From assembly GCA_028293225.1 (NCBI GenBank), contig JAQGPE010000719.1, positions 1 to 6,450 on the forward strand: DNA of 6,450 nt. Reading direction: 5' to 3'. This DNA is from Akkermansiaceae bacterium (GTDB lineage Bacteria; Verrucomicrobiota; Verrucomicrobiia; Verrucomicrobiales; Akkermansiaceae). This document shows, piece by piece, positions 1-6,212 of this stretch (its first letter is position 1; the number at the start of each line of letters is the position of its first letter). The notes beneath the pieces are model-generated. The model did no database searches, was not told the DNA's origin, and worked only from the letters and a program-made list of their open reading frames with translations. A program made the translations under genes and the position numbers.

Positions 1-2
1 GC

Positions 3-557
3 GGCATCGACATCCTCATCCACAATGTCGGCGGTTCCAGCGCCCCGGGTGGCGGCTTTGCGGCGCTGACCGACGAGATCTGGGAGACCGAACTCAACCT
101 GAACCTTCTCGCCGCTGTGCGTCTCGACCGGGCGCTCGCGCCGGGAATGATCGAACGCGGCACGGGAGTCATCCTGCACGTTTCGTCGATCCAGCGAAAG
201 CTGCCGCTTCCCGAGGCAACCACCGCCTACGCCGCGGCCAAGGCGGCGCTCACCACCTATAGCAAGTCACTTTCCAAGGAGCTCGGCCCGAAGGGCGTCC
301 GCGTGACCTCCATATCGCCGGGCTGGATCTATACCGATGCCGCCAAGGCGATGGTGACCCGCCTGGCCGAGCACGGCGGCACCGACGAGGCAACGGCCCG
401 CCAGGGAATCCTCGATTCGCTGGGAGGCATCCCGATCGGGCGGCCGGCGTGGCCGGAAGAAATCGCCGAGCTGGTCGCCTTCCTCGTCTCAGATCGCGCC
501 GCCTCCATCCACGGTGCGGAATACGTCATCGACGGCGGCACCGTCCCAGTGGTGTGA
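3..557 (+). CDS. Short-chain dehydrogenase/reductase (SDR family oxidoreductase), 5'-truncated by the window edge
   Basis: This is the C-terminal 184 residues of a classical SDR, a cytosolic NAD(P)-dependent oxidoreductase of about 250-260 residues. The reading frame is open from position 3 to the TGA at 555-557. A GTG at 117 also begins an open frame, but it lies inside the conserved fold and is not a real start. Visible motifs are HNVGG at residues 7-11 (the NNAG-like motif after beta4), active-site Asn at about residue 34, catalytic Ser62 in HVSSI, and the YxxxK pair Tyr76/Lys80 in YAAAK. The SPGWIYTDA loop (105-113) and the C-terminal VIDGGT (175-180) follow. The Rossmann TGxxxGxG motif, about 75-80 residues, lies outside the window. 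All four active-site positions are present, so the enzyme looks intact. The substrate cannot be told from sequence. It converges on the dus gene with no clear terminator between them. Confidence 0.93.
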   Translation, partial: GIDILIHNVGGSSAPGGGFAALTDEIWETELNLNLLAAVRLDRALAPGMIERGTGVILHVSSIQRKLPLPEATTAYAAAKAALTTYSKSLSKELGPKGVRVTSISPGWIYTDAAKAMVTRLAEHGGTDEATARQGILDSLGGIPIGRPAWPEEIAELVAFLVSDRAASIHGAEYVIDGGTVPVV

Positions 558-669
558 AACCGCTTTCCACTACTAAAATTATCGTATTTCGCGAGCCTGC
601 TCCGGCTGCCCGACTTCGCACTCAGCCCGCCCCCCCCCTAGAGACCTCTCTAAATCCAAAGCTCCCCTT
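558..669. other. Convergent intergenic spacer with poly-C tract
   Basis: This stretch lies between the SDR stop codon and the heptamer repeat. I see no gene and no convincing intrinsic terminator. A weak AGCC/GGCT dyad lies at 594-607 and has no T-run after it. A run of nine C residues at 630-638 is the only other notable feature. Confidence 0.6.
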
Positions 670-798
670 CTGAACACTGAACACTGAACACTGAACACTG
701 AACACTGAACACTGAACACTGAACACTGAACACTGAACACTGAACACTGAACACTGAACACTGAACACTGAACACTGAACACTGAACACTGAACACTA
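670..798. repeat. Heptanucleotide tandem repeat, (CTGAACA)18 plus one altered unit
   Basis: Eighteen uninterrupted, perfect copies of the 7-mer CTGAACA run from 670 to 795 and are followed by CTA at 796-798. Read in the AACACTG phase, the last unit (792-798) is AACACTA, a single G-to-A change. On the minus strand this turns CAG into the TAG stop of dus. Because 7 is not a multiple of 3, all three minus-strand frames read the same seven-codon cycle (V-F-S-V-Q-C-S) with no stop. Every plus-strand frame is closed by TGA. The unit is not self-complementary, so the array forms no hairpin. It is a simple-sequence minisatellite, probably length-variable by slippage. Confidence 0.98.
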
Positions 799-1818
799 GC
801 AAACTTCCCTCAGCTCCCCATACCCGCAGAACAGCTTCGACTCCGCCCCCGGCTCCACCGGCACCGGCTCGTCGCTCTCCAGCCGCTCCGCGCAGGCCGA
901 GTGGAAATCCTCCGGCGTCTTCGCCCGGCGGATCCGGTACTCGAACTCCTCCCCCAACCCCTGGCTGACAAAGACCATCGTCTTCTTCATCCGCTGCACA
1001 TGCCCCACCGCGTCGAAGTGCCGCGTCGTCCCCGCCAGTTCATCATACAGCAGCCGGATATAGCCCAGCAGATCCCGGCACGCCGGCACCCGCACGTCAC
1101 CGCCCGTCGTCGCGGCGCGGATCTGCTCGAACAGCCACGGATTCCGGATCGCACCGCGCCCGATCATCAGGCCGTCCGCGCCGCTCTGCGCCAGGTAGCC
1201 CAGCCCCGTCGCCACATCCACCACGTTGCCGTTCGCGATCACCGGGCAGTCCAGCGTTTCCACCGCCATCCGCACGCAGTCCGGGTGCACCGGCGTCTGG
1301 TAGCGCTCCACCACCGTGCGCCCGTGAATCGCCAGCGAGTCGATCGCGTGCTTGCGGAAAATTTCCAGCAGCTCCGGGAATTCCTCATGGGTGTGGTAGC
1401 CGACCCGTGTCTTCACCGTGAAGCGCCCGGGAATCGCATCCCGCAGCGCCCCCAGGATCGCGTCCACCTTCGGTAAATTCCGCAGCAGCCCCCCACCCGC
1501 CTCCTTCTTGCAGACCACCGGCGCCGGACAGCCCAGGTTCAGGTCCACCCCCGCCACCGGGTGCTCCAGCAGCAGCCTGGCGACCCGCACCAACTCATCG
1601 ACATCCTGCCCGATCATCTGCGCGAACACCGGCCGCCCGGTCGGATTTTCATCCACCGAGCGCATGATCCACGGGTCCGGCCGCGAGTTCGCATACACCC
1701 GGAAGTACTCCGTCACGTACACGTCCGCCCCGCCGTAGCGCGCCATCACCCGCATGAACGGCAGATCCGTCACGTCCTGCATCGGCGCCAGCACCAGCAC
1801 CGGCCGCCCCGTTGGCAT
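796..1818 (-). CDS. dus: tRNA-dihydrouridine synthase (Dus family)
   Basis: This FMN enzyme reduces specific uridines in tRNA to dihydrouridine, using NADPH. From the ATG at 1818 the product is 340 aa, normal for the family. It has an N-terminal TIM barrel: VLAPMQDVTDLPF begins near residue 8, and DLNLGCPAP carries the catalytic Cys97, matching Cys98 of E. coli DusC. Likely FMN contacts are Lys136 (TVKTRVG), His165 (IHGRT), Asn196 (NGN) and the GRG at 220-222. A C-terminal helical tRNA-binding domain spans about 245-325. I chose ATG 1818 because GAGGG lies 5 nt upstream and the protein then starts just before beta1. In-frame alternatives are ATG 1830, with no Shine-Dalgarno, and TTG 1860, with AAGGG 6 nt upstream and an acidic DDDDE extension. 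TTG 1860 would leave only 10 nt after the flavin reductase stop. The subfamily (A, B, C or other) is not resolved. Its TAG stop lies in the heptamer array. Confidence 0.95.
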   Translation of the reverse strand: MPTGRPVLVLAPMQDVTDLPFMRVMARYGGADVYVTEYFRVYANSRPDPWIMRSVDENPTGRPVFAQMIGQDVDELVRVARLLLEHPVAGVDLNLGCPAPVVCKKEAGGGLLRNLPKVDAILGALRDAIPGRFTVKTRVGYHTHEEFPELLEIFRKHAIDSLAIHGRTVVERYQTPVHPDCVRMAVETLDCPVIANGNVVDVATGLGYLAQSGADGLMIGRGAIRNPWLFEQIRAATTGGDVRVPACRDLLGYIRLLYDELAGTTRHFDAVGHVQRMKKTMVFVSQGLGEEFEYRIRRAKTPEDFHSACAERLESDEPVPVEPGAESKLFCGYGELREVC

Positions 1819-1870
1819 CAGATCCCTCATGGCAAATTCGTCGTCGTCATCCTGGCGCAAACTCCACCCT

Positions 1871-2473
1871 TCACAGCGGCCTCCTCATCTCAAAGCGATC
1901 GCCCGTCCGACAGTACCAGTCCGGCGACGACATCCGCCCGACCGGGTTATAATTCTCCTGCACGATCCGCATTCTCTCCAGATCCACCAGCTCATCCCGC
2001 ACATACAAGCGGTGCACGATCCCGATGATCATCCGGTTCTCCCCGATGACCTGGATCGAGTGGACCTTGCACTCCAGCGCCGCCGGCACATCCCGCAGCC
2101 GCGGCGTCGCGATCAACTCGCTCGCCACCGTCGCCAGCCCGAATTCCTCCGCCTCGCTGATCCCCGGCGGCAGCGTCGCGGCGGTCCGGTTCATCGCCTC
2201 CGCCAGCGCCTCGTCCACCAGGTTGACCACGAACTCGCCCGTGCGCCGGGCATTGCGGGCCGAGTCCTTCGGCGCCCCGTTCTCCCGGTTCCCCGGCGCG
2301 AACACCACCAGCGGCGGATTCGCCCCCATCAGGTTGAAAAACGAGAACGGCGCCACATTCACCCCGCCCTCCTCATCCAGCGTCGACACCCACGCAATCG
2401 GCCGGGGCACCACCAGCGAAGCCAGCAGCGGATAGGCGCGGTCGGCATATTCGCCGAGAAGATCGATGTTCAT
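1871..2473 (-). CDS. Flavin reductase-like, FMN-binding split-barrel protein
   Basis: This 200-aa protein of the flavin reductase-like/flavoredoxin family should bind FMN in a split beta-barrel, probably as a cytosolic dimer, and pass electrons from NAD(P)H to flavin. Motifs in order are RPIAWVST (24-31), NVAPFSFFN (39-47), NPPLVVF (52-58), KDSARNARRTGEFVVNLV (69-86, the conserved K-D-[ST]-x-x-N segment), GIVHRLYVRDELVD (151-164) and a C-terminal PVGRM...Y...GDRFEMRRP (177-199). It is full length for the family with no missing core motif. The ATG at 2473 begins the conserved fold directly; the upstream sequence is AT-rich with no Shine-Dalgarno. It precedes dus on the same strand with a gap of 10-52 nt depending on the dus start, so the two are probably co-transcribed. 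The electron acceptor is unknown. Members of this family are often annotated only by fold, so a different FMN-dependent role is possible. Confidence 0.9.
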   Translation of the reverse strand: MNIDLLGEYADRAYPLLASLVVPRPIAWVSTLDEEGGVNVAPFSFFNLMGANPPLVVFAPGNRENGAPKDSARNARRTGEFVVNLVDEALAEAMNRTAATLPPGISEAEEFGLATVASELIATPRLRDVPAALECKVHSIQVIGENRMIIGIVHRLYVRDELVDLERMRIVQENYNPVGRMSSPDWYCRTGDRFEMRRPL

Positions 2474-2669
2474 GAAAATCAGAATATTGCCACCGGGAGA
2501 GCACGGGCGGCTGCGCCGAAACTACCCCATCCCCCGCGGCGGCCCATCACTTTTTTCTCACGAAAGGGGCAACCCCACCTCTCCCGGCCAGCCCGCCATG
2601 CGCCTCTAACAAGCCGTTTTTCTGCTCGGTACCTGTCAGACAGCATTTAGAAGTTAAGCCACTCCACCT
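2474..2669. promoter_or_regulatory. Divergent intergenic region, presumed promoters for both neighbours
   Basis: The flavin reductase/dus unit and the propeller gene start in opposite directions from this 196-nt gap, so both promoters should lie here. No good -35/-10 pair stands out for either direction. Visible elements are an AT-rich stretch just upstream of the flavin reductase ATG (2474-2487), a T6 tract (2551-2556), a small GGGG-CAA-CCCC hairpin (2566-2576) and an 11-bp palindrome (2633-2643). Neither start has a recognisable Shine-Dalgarno sequence. Confidence 0.5.
2633..2643. promoter_or_regulatory. 11-bp perfect palindrome CTGTCAGACAG, possible operator
   Basis: CTGTC-A-GACAG is a perfect dyad ending 26 nt before the ATG of the propeller gene. 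The overlapping GGTACC at 2628-2633 is also self-complementary. The position would suit an operator or a small 5'UTR hairpin. At this length it could also be chance, and I recognise no regulator with this site. Confidence 0.25.
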
Positions 2670-5537
2670 ATGCATCGATCGCTATCTTATCATACCCTCC
2701 CGCTCCTCGGCGTGGCAGCGGTCTCCCTCGTCAGCGCCGTCTCCGCGCAGACCCTCGTGATTTCAAATCTCGATCAGCCGCAGACCACCTCCGCGACCAT
2801 CACCGATCCGGCCGCCCGCCGGGCCATGAAATTCACCGCCGGCAATACGGATGCAGTACTGACCTATCTCTCCCTGCTCTCCGACTCACTCGGCTTCGGC
2901 CCCGGTGCCGACGCCTACATCCAGATGGAACTCCACGCCGATAACAACGGCCTGCCTGGAAACCTGGTCGCGACCTACTTCCCCTATCAGCAGTATTACG
3001 GCTACAAGGATACCATCGACCTGAACATGGGGCCCACGGTCACGCTCAAAGCCCACACCACCTACTGGCTCACCACCGGTCCTGTGGACGTGAAATACGA
3101 GCGCGGCTGGCTCCGCACCACTTCCACCGCCGCCACCGGCCTTCCCGGCTGGAGTCTGGGCACCAGTTCCGCCACCTCATCCGATGGCGTCACCTGGACC
3201 GCTTCCCCGGACATCTACATGATGTCGGTCACCGCCACGGAACTCCCGCCCAATCTCCAGACCTGGGGCAACACCCAGGAAATCACCAACACGGTCGAAA
3301 ATCCGCAAAACCTCACCGCCTTCGACATGGATGGCGACGGCGACCTCGACCTCATCGCCACCCAGGCCGGCAACTACAATGTCCGCTGGTGGGAAAACCT
3401 CGGCGGTGGCAAATTCCGCCGCGCCGGCGAGTGGTTCCCCTACCGCAGCCAGCAGACCTACTCCGCCATCGCCGACTTCAACCACGACGGCAAGGTCGAC
3501 CTCCTCGCCACCTACTACAATGGCGGCGACAACACCTTCTACGACCAGCTCTTCACCGGCTCCGGCCTGAACGGCGGCTTCACCCTCCAGGGCTCCGCCT
3601 TCCCCGTCGGCACTCCGGACCTTCACGGTCAGATCAACCAGATCGTCCAGGACCTCGATGGCGACGGCGCTCCGGAAATCCTCAGCCCCACCGGCACCTG
3701 GCTCAACAACAGCTCCGGCTCCTTCACCACCCACGTCGCCAGCGGCCTCCCCGACACCGTCTTCTCCGCCCCGGCAAAAGCCCGCGCCTGGGTCGATGCC
3801 AATGGCGACGGCCGCCCGGACCTCTTCTTCGCCAGCGGCGCCTCCCTCTACCGCTTCCTGAACCAGGGCGACGGCACCTTCGCCGCCGGTGAAATCCTCG
3901 CCACCCTCGACCCTTCCGCCACCGAGGTCTTCGACAGCCTCACCGCCACCCCCGCCGGCTCCCCGCTCCCCCAGGTCGCCCTCATCGCCGCCCGGAGAAA
4001 CCCGAACTGGGACGTCGCCAGCGGCCTCTCCCTCTACACCAGCCCCACCGCCGGAGCCCCCTACCAGCTCTCCTCGGTCGTGAAGCTGGACCCGGATAAA
4101 AATCAGCAGATCGTCAGCCAGTTCCTCACCACCCGCACCGGTGCGAAGTCCCGCTTCTTCGTCGACTTCAGCGATCCCCTGCCCGTCCGCAATGGCGTTC
4201 CCGACAACCGCGGCTTGGTGATGGAAGCCACCATCCGCCCCGGGAAGAAGCCTGCCCTCACCCTGAAGCAGTCCTTCGTCCACCCCGGCATCTCCACCGC
4301 CACCCTCCTCGCCGACCTCACCGGCGACAGCATCCCCGACGCCGTCCTCCCGCTGAACCACATCGGCGCGACCAACGCCGCCTCGAACCAGCCCTTCGTC
4401 AGCCAGATCGCCTTCTACCCCGCCACCCGCACCGGCTTCTCAAAGACCCTCACCGAGGTCACCAACCCCGCCACCGACGGCTATGCTGTCTTCGCCGGCG
4501 ATCTCGATGGCGACGGCGCCCCCGACATCCTCACCCAGGCCTCCGGCGAGCCCAACCAATACATCCCCAACGGCGTCGCCCTCTGGCACAACTCCGGCCA
4601 CGGCGAATCCTTCCGCCGCGAGTCACTCCTCGCCCGCGGCACCTACAATGGCGTCGTCGCCGTCGCCGACCGCAATAAGGACGGCCGCAAGGACATCCTC
4701 ACCTTCTGCTCCACCCGCGACCCGAACACCGGCCTCTACACCGATGAACTCATCCAGTTCAATGCCCTCGGCAACGGCAAGTTCCGCCAGCAGATCCTCC
4801 TCCGCCTCACCAAGAGCGGCCTCTGGTCCACCGTCGAACTCATCGATGGCGACCAGGACGGCTACCCCGACCTCCGCATCAATGGCAGCCTCTGGCTGAA
4901 AGGCTCCAAGACCGGCCGCTTCCCCACCAAGATTCCCACCGTCCCCACCCCCGGCTTCCCCGCCGCCGGCCAGACCCTGGTCGATGTCGACTGGGACGGC
5001 GACATGGACTACTGGGATGAAGCCGCCGGCACCTGGCTGGAAAACACCGGCAAGACCACTCCCTGGATCAGCCACCCGGGCCCGTTTGTCCGCTTCGACA
5101 CCATCGCCCCCACCCTCGACCTCGATGGCGATGGCCACCCGGACTACGTCCAGCACGGCTACAACGACTACGTCACCGCCCTCATCGCCCGCGGCGATGC
5201 CGGCAAGGACTCCGGCTACTACCCCATTAGTACCACCCTCCCCCAGCTCGCCCTGCTGAAGCCCGTCAGTTGGGTCGATATCGATGGCGATGGTGACCTC
5301 GACCCTGTTTACCCTGCCGATCCCGGCCAGCATTCCGGCACCTTTGAGATCCGCTACCGCGTCAATACCAGTCCCGGGTTCCAGATCAGCGCCGAGCAGC
5401 GCGTCGCCGTCGCCGGAGCCTACTCCCGCGACCAGATGCTCGCCGCCGACCTCAATGGCGACGGCGTCCAGGACCTCATCAGCGCCTCCCTCAGCGTCCA
5501 CCGCATCGAGTGGTTTCCCGGCATCGCCAGCCACTGA
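2670..5537 (+). CDS. Secreted FG-GAP/VCBS-repeat protein with choice-of-anchor-like N-terminal domain
   Basis: This 955-aa protein is predicted to be exported and calcium-binding; its ligand is unknown. Residues 1-26 form a Sec signal peptide: His/Arg near the start, a hydrophobic stretch (about 10-24), and likely cleavage after VSAVSA before Gln27. Residues 28-192 resemble the choice-of-anchor R type of beta-sandwich domain (Leu-rich strands, a DNNGLPGNLVA loop, then a TTYWLTT strand). From about 196 to the end run FG-GAP/VCBS beta-propeller repeats. Clear DxDxDGxxD-type calcium loops start at residues 219, 269, 328, 376, 549, 611, 667, 726, 772, 817, 870 and 927. Two repeats at about 427 and 488 keep the spacing but have lost their acidic ligands. 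No PEP-CTERM, T9SS-type or LPXTG tail and no C-terminal membrane segment is visible, so the mature protein is probably soluble or surface-associated. ATG 2670 is the only start that keeps the signal peptide, and it lacks a Shine-Dalgarno. The gene appears monocistronic, with a terminator 51 nt after the stop. Family is confident; function is not. Confidence 0.92.
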   Translation: MHRSLSYHTLPLLGVAAVSLVSAVSAQTLVISNLDQPQTTSATITDPAARRAMKFTAGNTDAVLTYLSLLSDSLGFGPGADAYIQMELHADNNGLPGNLVATYFPYQQYYGYKDTIDLNMGPTVTLKAHTTYWLTTGPVDVKYERGWLRTTSTAATGLPGWSLGTSSATSSDGVTWTASPDIYMMSVTATELPPNLQTWGNTQEITNTVENPQNLTAFDMDGDGDLDLIATQAGNYNVRWWENLGGGKFRRAGEWFPYRSQQTYSAIADFNHDGKVDLLATYYNGGDNTFYDQLFTGSGLNGGFTLQGSAFPVGTPDLHGQINQIVQDLDGDGAPEILSPTGTWLNNSSGSFTTHVASGLPDTVFSAPAKARAWVDANGDGRPDLFFASGASLYRFLNQGDGTFAAGEILATLDPSATEVFDSLTATPAGSPLPQVALIAARRNPNWDVASGLSLYTSPTAGAPYQLSSVVKLDPDKNQQIVSQFLTTRTGAKSRFFVDFSDPLPVRNGVPDNRGLVMEATIRPGKKPALTLKQSFVHPGISTATLLADLTGDSIPDAVLPLNHIGATNAASNQPFVSQIAFYPATRTGFSKTLTEVTNPATDGYAVFAGDLDGDGAPDILTQASGEPNQYIPNGVALWHNSGHGESFRRESLLARGTYNGVVAVADRNKDGRKDILTFCSTRDPNTGLYTDELIQFNALGNGKFRQQILLRLTKSGLWSTVELIDGDQDGYPDLRINGSLWLKGSKTGRFPTKIPTVPTPGFPAAGQTLVDVDWDGDMDYWDEAAGTWLENTGKTTPWISHPGPFVRFDTIAPTLDLDGDGHPDYVQHGYNDYVTALIARGDAGKDSGYYPISTTLPQLALLKPVSWVDIDGDGDLDPVYPADPGQHSGTFEIRYRVNTSPGFQISAEQRVAVAGAYSRDQMLAADLNGDGVQDLISASLSVHRIEWFPGIASH

Positions 5538-5588
5538 CCGACCGGGCGACAGGAGGAAAAGATCCACCGCGCCGAAATCGACAGCCTC

Positions 5589-5620
5589 AAAAAGGAAGAC
5601 GGGCAACCGTCTTCCTTTTT
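5589..5620 (+). terminator. Strong intrinsic terminator after the propeller gene
   Basis: A perfect 14-bp stem pairs 5589-5602 (AAAAAGGAAGACGG) with 5607-5620 (CCGTCTTCCTTTTT), closed by a GCAA tetraloop of the GNRA type. The descending arm ends in T5, followed by CG and four more T. The A5 tract on the other side means it could also stop transcription arriving on the minus strand. It lies 51 nt after the propeller stop codon. Confidence 0.93.
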
Positions 5621-5674
5621 CGTTTTCCCCACCAAGCCGCGCTCCGCCTTCCGCCTCCCGGACGCTCCGCCCCA

Positions 5675-5694
5675 TGCCTGCCAAGTGGCTGGCA
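5675..5694. repeat. Imperfect inverted repeat
   Basis: TGCC-T-GCCA-AG-TGGC-T-GGCA is a 20-nt dyad with eight paired positions per arm in two blocks, a single T/T mismatch between them and an AG centre. It contains the first copy of the CCAAGTGGCTG direct repeat. There is no T-run, so it is not a typical terminator. Confidence 0.45.
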
Positions 5695-5700
5695 CGTCCC

Positions 5701-5752
5701 GTGACTGCTTTAAAAATCCCGCGGCCGCAGGCCGGAAACTCAGCCGAGTCAC
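5701..5752. repeat. Nested stem-loop, copy A (CGGCC-GCA-GGCCG core)
   Basis: An outer 6-bp perfect arm, GTGACT (5701-5706) with AGTCAC (5747-5752), encloses a perfect inner hairpin, CGGCC (5722-5726) with GGCCG (5730-5734) and loop GCA. The same 13-nt core recurs at 5884-5896, again inside an outer inverted repeat of different sequence. Confidence 0.5.
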
Positions 5753-5807
5753 CCAAGATCCCCGCCTCGTGGGTGTCCAAGTGGCTGAACTGAGTGGAAC
5801 GAAGTAG

Positions 5808-5825
5808 ACTGACGCGAAGTGTCAG
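5808..5825. repeat. Small stem-loop CTGAC/GTCAG
   Basis: CTGAC (5809-5813) pairs with GTCAG (5821-5825) around the 7-nt loop GCGAAGT. It sits directly upstream of the 9-bp hairpin at 5833-5854. Confidence 0.4.
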
Positions 5826-5832
5826 CCCGGCG

Positions 5833-5854
5833 GATTTGCCCGGCGGGGCAAATC
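5833..5854. repeat. Perfect 9-bp stem-loop with GGCG loop
   Basis: GATTTGCCC (5833-5841) pairs perfectly with GGGCAAATC (5846-5854) around the tetraloop GGCG. The 8-mer CCCGGCGG occurs just before the stem (5826-5833) and again across its loop (5839-5846), giving a short direct repeat. No T-tract follows, so a terminator role is unlikely on either strand. Confidence 0.6.
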
Positions 5855-5870
5855 AAACCTCCCTGCCCCA

Positions 5871-5909
5871 GTTCGCAAGCTCCCGGCCGCAGGCCGCAAA
5901 TAACCGAAC
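5871..5909. repeat. Nested stem-loop, copy B (CGGCC-GCA-GGCCG core)
   Basis: GTTCG (5871-5875) pairs with CGAAC (5905-5909) around the inner hairpin CGGCC (5884-5888), loop GCA, GGCCG (5892-5896). The 8-nt spacers on either side are equal. The core is identical to that at 5722-5734. A competing 9-bp pairing exists between 5885-5893 and 5914-5922 (CCTGCGGCC). Confidence 0.5.
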
Positions 5910-6011
5910 GCCCCCTGCGGCCTCAGCTCACCGCAGCGCCGAAAGGAGCGGAGGCTTTCCCAGCTTCCATCCCCCCCCTCCCGGGCCTCCGGCCGCACTC
6001 CACTTCATAGA

Positions 6012-6208
6012 ACGCCAAAGGCGTGAACGGATACAGCCCAGGGTGACCAGAGCGAAGCGGCGGAAACCCTGGGTTCCAACCACCCGGCAAAGCCGCAAGA
6101 CGGGCGCATCCTCACGCTCCTTGCCCGGGAAATTCCGCCGCGCCCGCTCCTCTTTCCGGCTTCGATTCTCCCATTGCCGGAAGAACCCCGGACTCTGGCC
6201 GCACTTCC
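6012..6208. repeat. Structured repeat element, unit 1
   Basis: First of two adjacent copies of a multi-hairpin element; the functional strand is unknown. Hairpin I is ACGCC (6012-6016), loop AAA, GGCGT (6020-6024). After a 10-nt linker, hairpin II pairs 6035-6044 with 6066-6075 (core CCCAGGGT/ACCCTGGG plus a G-T and an A-T pair) around a 21-nt loop. The 128-nt conserved tail starts at 6081. It contains GGC-AAA-GCC (6086-6094) inside a CCC/GGG pair (6083-6085 with 6102-6104), and hairpin IV, TTCCGGC (6154-6160) with GCCGGAA (6176-6182). I recognise no named RNA or mobile-element family. Open frames cross it, but it does not behave as coding sequence. Confidence 0.8.
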
Positions 6209-6212
6209 AGGA

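Larger units (their letters stand above)
5621..6011. other. Gene-free, hairpin-rich intergenic DNA
   Basis: I find no gene here. Open frames exist on both strands, but they are low-complexity Pro/Arg/Ser/Ala products typical of GC-rich non-coding DNA, with no motif or initiation signal. The stretch instead holds at least five stem-loops, listed separately, plus a GAAAG/CTTTC hairpin (5941-5959) and a run of eight C (5971-5978). An 11-nt direct repeat, CCAAGTGGCTG, occurs at 5681-5691 and 5777-5787. A degenerate GCGCC-GAAA-GGAGC at 5936-5949 resembles the first hairpin of the duplicated element downstream. Confidence 0.65.

Noticed and set aside
117..557. GTG at 117 as the start of a short SDR-like protein
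   Set aside because: The same frame is open to the left edge and encodes the conserved HNVGG and following helix of the SDR fold, so the true start is outside the window.
579..782. 67-aa minus-strand ORF starting inside the heptamer array
   Set aside because: It exists only because the repeat is stop-free on that strand. It starts at an internal repeat GTG, has no ribosome binding site, and about half of it is the repeat cycle.
670..798. Heptamer array as a CRISPR array
   Set aside because: It consists of contiguous identical 7-mers with no spacers and no palindromic repeat unit.
1754..2650. 298-aa plus-strand open frame opposite the flavin reductase and dus genes
   Set aside because: Arg/His/Pro-rich antisense product with no motif. 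Both minus-strand genes it overlaps have clear family motifs.
3177..4361. 394-aa minus-strand open frame opposite the propeller gene
   Set aside because: Its Gly/Val/Glu/Ala-rich product is the antisense image of repeated Asp-Gly-Asp and Pro/Thr/Ala codons in a high-GC3 gene. It has no domain, and the plus-strand gene has a signal peptide and a full repeat architecture.
4623..5780. 385-aa minus-strand open frame
   Set aside because: Antisense shadow of the propeller gene. It runs through the intrinsic terminator and shows the same low-complexity Gly/Val/Ala/Glu composition.
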